A DNA stretch of 64,000 nucleotides, taken from Camarhynchus parvulus. Lineage: Eukaryota; Chordata; Aves; Passeriformes; Thraupidae. The stretch lies in assembly GCF_901933205.1 (NCBI RefSeq), contig NC_044574.1, positions 44,177,609 to 44,241,608 of the forward strand. The letters run 5' to 3'. A model generated the notes under the pieces. The model ran no database searches. It was not told the origin of the DNA and worked only from the letters and a program-made list of their open reading frames with translations. The translations under genes were made by a program, and so were the position numbers. The first letter of the stretch is position 1. Every line of letters begins with the position of its first letter. This document shows positions 57,761 through 64,000 of this stretch, in pieces.

Positions 57761-60700
57761 GGGCAGCGAAAAGGAAGAGAAAAGCTTATTTTTATCTGAT
57801 GGTTTGATGGCCCGGCTGAGTTCAGGCAGGGGCCAGCGAAGTATTTTTGGCCGGTGGCATTCCTCAGGGCAGATCTGTAGCTGCAGAGGTCCCCGGCAGT
57901 GCCGCGCTCCCTCCGCCCCTGCGGGAGACGGCCGCGCCTTCGCGCTTCCTATTTTTAAAGGCCGCCGACAATTAGGTTTTTAAACTCCAGTGTCAGTGCC
58001 CAGCGAAGGCAGCGTTCTTTCGCCGCCAGATAACTTCACGAAAGAATGCTGCCCTGTTACAGGAGTCAGTTCTGGAGACTGTGATGATATCCTATGGGTA
58101 CAATGTATTTTGGGCAGCCTGAGTATGTAGATGTCTGTTTGCCCCTGGTTAACGAGGCGCACAAAGTTAGCAAACACACGAGCGTGCGCTGCCATAATCC
58201 CCTTTCCGTGTGCATCAGTGTTTAGCTCAGGTTGCATGGGTGCCACATATACACACTCGGACAGTTTTAGTGCTGGTTTCAGGTTCGGCACAGCTGTGTT
58301 GCACTCACAAAACTGCGTGGTGTCACTATAGTGAGATGCTGACCTTTCAACTGCTGCTGGAATTTAATATTTGCTGTAGTATTTGATCTAATTTGTGATT
58401 CCTGTTCAGTGCATTGCTTTAAAAATAGCTAGATTTGCATTTGCTGGGGTCTATTTAAAACCTCACTCATGTTACTATTAATATCTAGCTTGACACGCCA
58501 GCATCATAAAAGCCCAAATGCTCCAGTCTCCCTGTGGAGAATCCTTTGGTGTTTTTTGGTCACTGAAAGGCAGCAGATGAGTTACCAACAGAGGCCCTTT
58601 TTTTTGAAATAGCAAAAGACATCTGTCAAAGTCATGTAATACTCAGATGTGCTTTTTCCTAGAATGAAGAAGCTGCTTACACAGTTTGTTTTTCTCATAG
58701 TGCTCTCTGCAAAGCGTCAGTATTGCTCATCCAGCCCCCTGTGTCCTCAGACAACAACAGAGCATCATGCAATGTTTTCCAAAGTCTGCCAAATGCCAAG
58801 TGGTGAAAAGTGAAATGAAAAACTGAGCAGTTGCAAATATTGAGAAAGAGGTGTCTGTCTAAATTTCATTATTTTTATAGGGCCTTAACGTCACCTTTTC
58901 AAGATGCTGATCCCAATGGTGAGTCACCCTCTCTCCCAGCAACAGAAAGAACTAAATATTCCAGAACTTAAAGCTGCAGCTCAAGAGGCAGACTATGGAG
59001 AAGAAAAAAGATATTCATGGGAGGCTCAGGTGCTGCTCTTTGTGCCTTATGGTCTTTAGTTAAGTGCAATGTCTCCCTGTGAGCTGGGTCTGACTGCAGC
59101 ACTCTTGAGGAAGGCTCAGGGTGCAAACTGTGTTTGGCCAGTGGCTTGGATGTGTATTTCTGACCCCCTGTGGCAGAAACAGGGGGTCTTATTCCCCCAA
59201 AGCCTGGGAGCTGGGGGCACACGGGCAGCAGCTGAAGGGCAAAGATGCACTGGGGTACTTTGGTGCTCTCACCTGAATGTTTGAATTGAAAAGCAAGATC
59301 TTTGTGTTGTGCTTCAGAAGGGAAGGCAGAAAGAAACATTTTGTTGACTCAGAACATGGGAGGAAATCTCATTAGTTTTATTAGGCTGTATAAAGATATG
59401 AGCCCTATAGTTTGGACTCTGGAAAATGTGCAGCAGCAGGAATACTTTGACCCCAGTCTGTATGCCAGCATGGCGTGAGGTATCCATGAGGGGCTGAGCC
59501 CACAGCCTGTACGTGGAGTGGACTTTGGTGGGCACAGCGCTGTTTGCACGGGTGTAATCTGCCTGAAAGGAAGTCACTGCTGATTAGCTCTGGCCATAAC
59601 TGAGGTGAGGCTCAGGCCTCCTGTTTCTAAGATGTCTGAAGAGCACCCCAGCTCTGTGTTACAGGTATGCCTATGGCTGTATAAATGCGTGTGCACGTGG
59701 AAGTGTATGGACAAAATTTCTCTACGTGGCAGTTACGCCCTTGGCTCTGTAATTGGCCCAGATACAGTGGTGCCCAAAGAGAGATGTGGATTTACATCAG
59801 CAGGGGATCTGGCCAGGGATATTCTAACAGAGCCCTTTTTAAAAAGATATTATATTTCAAAGAAGAAATAAATTTCTTGTGTCTCAAGAGCACAGAAAGA
59901 GGACAATTGCTCATCTTCAGATTCCAGACCAACCTCACCCCCTCCTTCTGAGTAAAATGTCAATGCTGCTTTTCTGAAGCAGGATCCATATCTCTGGTCT
60001 TTCTCTAGATGGAGTTGGTTTTGCACTAAGACAGTGTCCTTATTTTTTTCAAAACAGCACAGAAAGCCTGGAAAGCTCTTTGTTTACTAAATGCAACAAA
60101 AGGAGTCCTCTGCCTCAGCCCCTTGAATTCGGTAGCATGTCACAACCTGTGCTGAGAAAGCAGCATAACCAACCACAAATGGGGAAGAAGCAATAGCAGA
60201 CCCCTGGGGTTTCCTAATCTCCTCCCTCCCACGTGTGCGCACACAAACAAAATACAGGAAGAGGACCAGGGGGAGCTTCCACAAGGTGCAGATGAGCATG
60301 GGAGAGAAGCAGTGGCATGGACCTGTTGTTTCCCACTGCTGGGCAATTATTGACAACCACAGTGTTTGCCCAACTTCCCTTTACCACAAAAAAACAGAGG
60401 CATTTATACCACTCAAGGTGAAGGCTGCTCTCACTTTACCACAGAGGATGGGGCCCTCTGGGAGTCTCTAATTGCAGCCTGGGGTGGCTCTTGCTGGGTT
60501 GGGGTGTGTGTAGATTGCAGTCACATGGAAGCAATATGGGGAAGTGAAGTGGAAGACTGTGTTGATGGCTCACTTGTGTGTTTCCTTTACTGGCAGGAGC
60601 AGATCCTGCCTCTTCACAGAGCTGGGAAGCCTTTGTGTGCTGGGGAGAGGCATGCAGCCTCGCAGGGCTTGCCAAGAAACACGGGGGGTTGGCCTGCTGC

Positions 60701-61400
60701 CCCACTGACACCTGAGGGACAGCTGAAGGATGTTCTTTAAGCAGCCCTGGGGCCATGAGGTTAGTGTGAGAGGGCCTGGGATTTACTGTCAGAGGAAAAG
60801 GGAAGCGTGTGGGTTAGTCAGCCAGGGCGTTTTCAAGGGAGGTGGTGAAGGAAGCACAAGAAAAGGGAGAAGGGCTTGGTTTGCCCTGCTCCCAGACCTT
60901 GCCAAGCAGGTACCCTTCACAGACATGGGACAAAATGTCTTGTTTTATCTCATCTTTCAGGCTCTAACCTCTGCCATTGCAATGATATAAGATAGAGGCT
61001 GGGGATGCTGAAAGAAAGAACATTGATTTAGTATGGTACAGTGCAGTAGGCATTGACATCACATCTGAGTCTGTAATGAATTAGGATCAGTTTTTTGGGA
61101 TGGCACTGATAAATTCCATGTACTTCTGATTCCTGGAAGACCCTTAAAAGACCTCTGCTTCTGTGGTTGCTCAGAGATGATAACAGATGATGCAAGACGT
61201 GGAAACAGTGGTCAGGATCTGGCCCCTGGCAGAAACAGAGCTGATGGTCCTTCTGTTCAGAGAGAGGAGTGGTGGCAGGATCTGCTGGTTCTTCCAGCAC
61301 TGGAGGTGGGCTCTGCTTCTCAGAAATGGGTCTGTGTGGGCTCAGTATTTAAAAATGAAAGCCGAGGTGATTGATAAAATGGGGTAGAAACTGCCAGTTA
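57761..61400. other. Intergenic interval between TRMT10A and MTTP promoters
   Basis: GC-rich to about 57960, ordinary after that. No gene, repeat family or RNA gene recognised; it may hold shared regulatory sequence but nothing specific is visible. Confidence 0.5.
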
Positions 61401-61408
61401 CCTTAGTT

Positions 61409-61500
61409 CTTAATAATTAACTGGAAGTCCTTTAATGAACTTAGTACCTGAGTGTGGAATTTGGAATCTGACCTTTACTACATCTAGATAAACAGTGTGG
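61409..61500 (+). promoter_or_regulatory. MTTP: MTTP proximal promoter: HNF1 site and HNF4/DR1-type half-site
   Basis: About 190 bp before the ATG, CTTAATAATTAAC (61409-61421) matches the HNF1 consensus GTTAATNATTAAC at all but the first base. TGACCTTTACTAC (61469-61481) holds a perfect nuclear-receptor half-site (AGGTCA on the other strand) with a degenerate partner. TAGATAAACA (61485-61494) resembles a forkhead site. HNF1 and HNF4 are known activators of mammalian MTTP in liver and gut, and the order and spacing look conserved. The transcription start is inferred to lie shortly after 61500. Confidence 0.65.
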
Positions 61501-61596
61501 CCAAGCCTGTGGCTCTCTCTGCAAGCTCCACTCTCAGCTCACTTCTTGGACGTTCTCACACTTCATGCTGCAGTCAGGAGCTCGGCAGAGTCCAGC

Positions 61597-61657
61597 ATGA
61601 TTCTTCTTACCGTGCTGTTCCTTTGCATCATTTCCACCTACTCAGCCTCTGTGAAAG
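61597..61657 (+). CDS. MTTP: MTTP exon 1 (signal peptide), gene continues past window
   Basis: First coding exon of the large subunit of microsomal triglyceride transfer protein, the ER-lumen lipid carrier that loads apoB lipoproteins. ATG at 61597; 20 codons plus one base run to a donor at 61658 (AAAG/GTAGGT). The peptide MILLTVLFLC...YSASVK is a hydrophobic signal sequence and matches the vertebrate MTTP N-terminus at nearly every residue that I recall. Location, orientation and neighbour (TRMT10A, head to head) agree with human 4q23. Exon 2 was not seen in the remaining 2.3 kb, consistent with a long first intron. Confidence 0.9.
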
Positions 61658-64000
61658 GTAGGTCTGTACTGGGCTTGGTTCAGCTTCTGCCTCAGCAGAG
61701 GCAAAGCCAGTGTGTGTGTATGCAGATCTCTGTTTTGCCTCAAAAATTATCAGCTTTACTCAGACATGCTTGAGTAATACAAGATGCATTTACTAGCTAG
61801 GTTTAAGTGCTTGTGGCATTCCTCTCAGCAGAGGTGATGGAGGAGACGATGTTTTCAAGTGCACAGGGCCAGTGGTGTGACCAGGAGATCAGACATCTTG
61901 AACTTGCTTCATCAGGACATACTGTGGGGGCACTGACTTCAAAGGGACTTTTCACACACTCAGAAGTTAAACACATGGAGTTCTCTGTGCAGCAGAGCCA
62001 GGAAGTGCTCAGGGCTGCCCAGGTTTCAGCTTCTGAGCTGTTGACTTAGCTACCACTGAAGTCAGTAAGAAGCATCCTGTTAATTTCATTAAAACATTGC
62101 TCTGTAGTAAGTCTTGAAAATCTGGAGCAGAGCTTTACTCAGGTGTCCTGACAAAGTCAAGGGTATGAAATCTTGGAGACTGCCTGCTTCAGCAGTGCCA
62201 AAGCAAGGAAAGGTCTCTGTAATAGTGACTCTTCATGTACAACTTCACATTAAATTTAGAGGAGCAGCAACCTTATAACATGAGTTTTTAGTTTAATGAG
62301 GATGTCTTCATCATGAGGGGAAGCAGGGGGAGCACGCCATCCTGGGCTAAGCTGCAGAGATGCTCTGATGGGTGCCACCTCCTGCTTCCTGCAGGGAATC
62401 CAGGACACTGTGTAAGCACAGAGCAGCAACCTTCCTTCTTCCCTGCCTCTATACACCCTCATGAAAAGAGTTATAAAGGAGAGAAATTTGCAAGCAGTGC
62501 CTCTACCTGTGAGTTTATTTCATGAGACTGCCACATTCAGTTTATGGCTAGATACCAATATGCCACATTTCTGTGTCTGATCTTGCCAGACTCCCCTTAA
62601 TATCAATTAAGCAAAACTTCTTGATGTGAAGTAGTATTTGCTTGTCACATTCCCCAGGATACTGAGCAAGCATTTTCCCTTTAATTAGTCACCCCTTCAG
62701 CTCTGCCACATTTCTTCTCTTGTGCAGCGAGATTGAGAGCTAAATTACTGGCCCAAAGGCCACTTAGGGCCTCAGGGTGAGAGCTGGGATTAGGATTGGT
62801 GTTTTACCTTTTCATCAGGCCACGCTGCTTTTGGAAATATCGAAACATTATTCTGTTCAATTCAGGTAGGTCAGCACACGTAAAACTTTCCTACTGCAGT
62901 TCCACTTGAAAAATGTTTTCAAGTAAGCGGATGGGGTTTGCTTTTTAAAGCTATCTGGTGTCAGAGATAGTGGCAGATATGATTTATGAAGGTAGAGCTA
63001 GCAAGTAGTTAGAGACACACATGCTGTGCATGCCATATGTATTAATAAAAGGCACAGGACATGACAGCTGTCTCTACTCATGCAGTGTAACCTTCTGTAT
63101 TATACAGTATCATGATTTAATTATAGACTTGGCATGTTACCCTTAATGACAGACACTTAACATTACTAGTCAAACTATGTGTTATGCACTCCACCTTGGA
63201 AGCGGCACTTCTGACCCCCAGAGAGCTTGGCTGGGCTGGTGGCAGTGTGTGTGTCCGTCTCTCCTCCCTTCTCAGGCGGTGGGACACATGCCATCAGCTG
63301 AAATGTCAATGGCTGCACAGGCAGCAAGGATTCCAGTGCTGTGCTGAATACAAAGGAAGGAGCTTCTAAAAGAGTGACTTTCTATTAAGAAAAGTTTCTA
63401 TCAGAAAGAAACAATATTCCTTTTTAAAAGTACTGGTGTTTTCTTCGTGGAAGTTGGCATGAAAATTTAGTTGTGTTGTTTTGAGTACTGGTTTTGCTCA
63501 GTGATGCTGTGCCTCTGTCTGTCATGTGTCAAGATCCCCCCTGCCTCTCAGCCTGACCACACTATTCAGTTGTCTCTCTTGGGTTCCCCATTTCCACAGG
63601 GATAAGTGCTAACTCTTTGGGACTGCTTTCAATACTGCCTCATCCCTGCTGCTTCTCTTATCATCATCTGCTCTTGGCCTCACCTTTCCAAGTCTGGCAA
63701 CTAAAGGTGTCTTCTGCCCTGGCTCCTGCAGTGTTTTCTATGTGTGAATTGGTGAAAATTTTCAAAACCTCATGTTCTTCTAGCTTCCAGGAATACTTTG
63801 CAATGATTAGTCTCTTCCATGACACTTGCAAGAAGCTCCTGCATCATTTGCTCATCTGTTTCCTTTAGGATGGAGCATCGCTGTTGTATCTGGGGACAAG
63901 CAAATGCTAAAAGGGAGGAGGAGGGAAGGAACTCTTACAAAAGAAGAATAAAAGCATGTATGTGTTCAGCTGTGGGGAAAGGAAGAGGGTAGGTGAAAGG
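61658..64000 (+). other. Start of MTTP intron 1
   Basis: Sequence following the exon 1 donor. I found no MTTP exon 2-like peptide in any plus frame and no recognisable repeat family. Short open frames here look like chance. Confidence 0.6.

Noticed and set aside
57353..57983. Overlapping 148- and 184-aa frames in the CpG island
   Set aside because: Arg/Pro/Ala-rich frames arise from GC composition and lack codon or family evidence.
62256..62525. Candidate MTTP exon 2
   Set aside because: Neither strand here encodes anything resembling the MTTP lipovitellin-like N-terminus; exon 2 is presumed to lie beyond the window.

Overview
The window is vertebrate, most likely avian, nuclear DNA. Spliced genes with GT-AG introns sit among CR1-type LINE fragments that carry the bird-typical 3' end, and LTR pieces are also present. 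Gene order matches human 4q23: an ADH6-like gene (here in two copies), a class I ADH, TRMT10A on the minus strand, then MTTP on the plus strand. I infer a bird, probably a songbird from the look of the LTR at 43.5 kb, but I cannot name the species.

Layout. 0-5.3 kb has no recognisable gene. 5.3-12.5 kb is a satellite-like field of units of about 367 bp lying in both orientations. It is interrupted by a 2.1-kb non-autonomous LTR retrotransposon (7363-9492) and by an orphan copy of the last exon and 3'UTR of the ADH6-like gene (about 6.05-7.18 kb). 13.4-18.0 kb and 22.4-26.9 kb hold two intact nine-exon ADH6-like genes (375 aa each) on the minus strand. They lie in a tandem duplication with an offset of about 8.98 kb. 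Identity is near-complete over about 5.2 kb but is broken by short divergent islands and ends abruptly, a pattern that suggests gene conversion. 31.0-42.2 kb holds a complete nine-exon class I ADH1 (375 aa). 42.3-50.7 kb is gene-free and contains CR1 pieces and an LTR fragment. ADH7 and C4orf17, which occupy this interval in human, were not seen. 50.8-57.6 kb is TRMT10A with a CpG-island promoter carrying NRF1, E-box and GC-box motifs. MTTP exon 1 (signal peptide) begins at 61597, behind an HNF1 site and an HNF4-type half-site. The rest of MTTP lies beyond the window.

Functionally, the ADH genes encode zinc- and NAD-dependent alcohol/retinol-type dehydrogenases. TRMT10A is a tRNA m1G9 methyltransferase. 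MTTP loads lipid onto apoB lipoproteins. They are neighbours by conserved synteny and do not form a pathway.

All exon coordinates were read by hand from splice sites, reading phase and family exon lengths. Identities are by-eye estimates.
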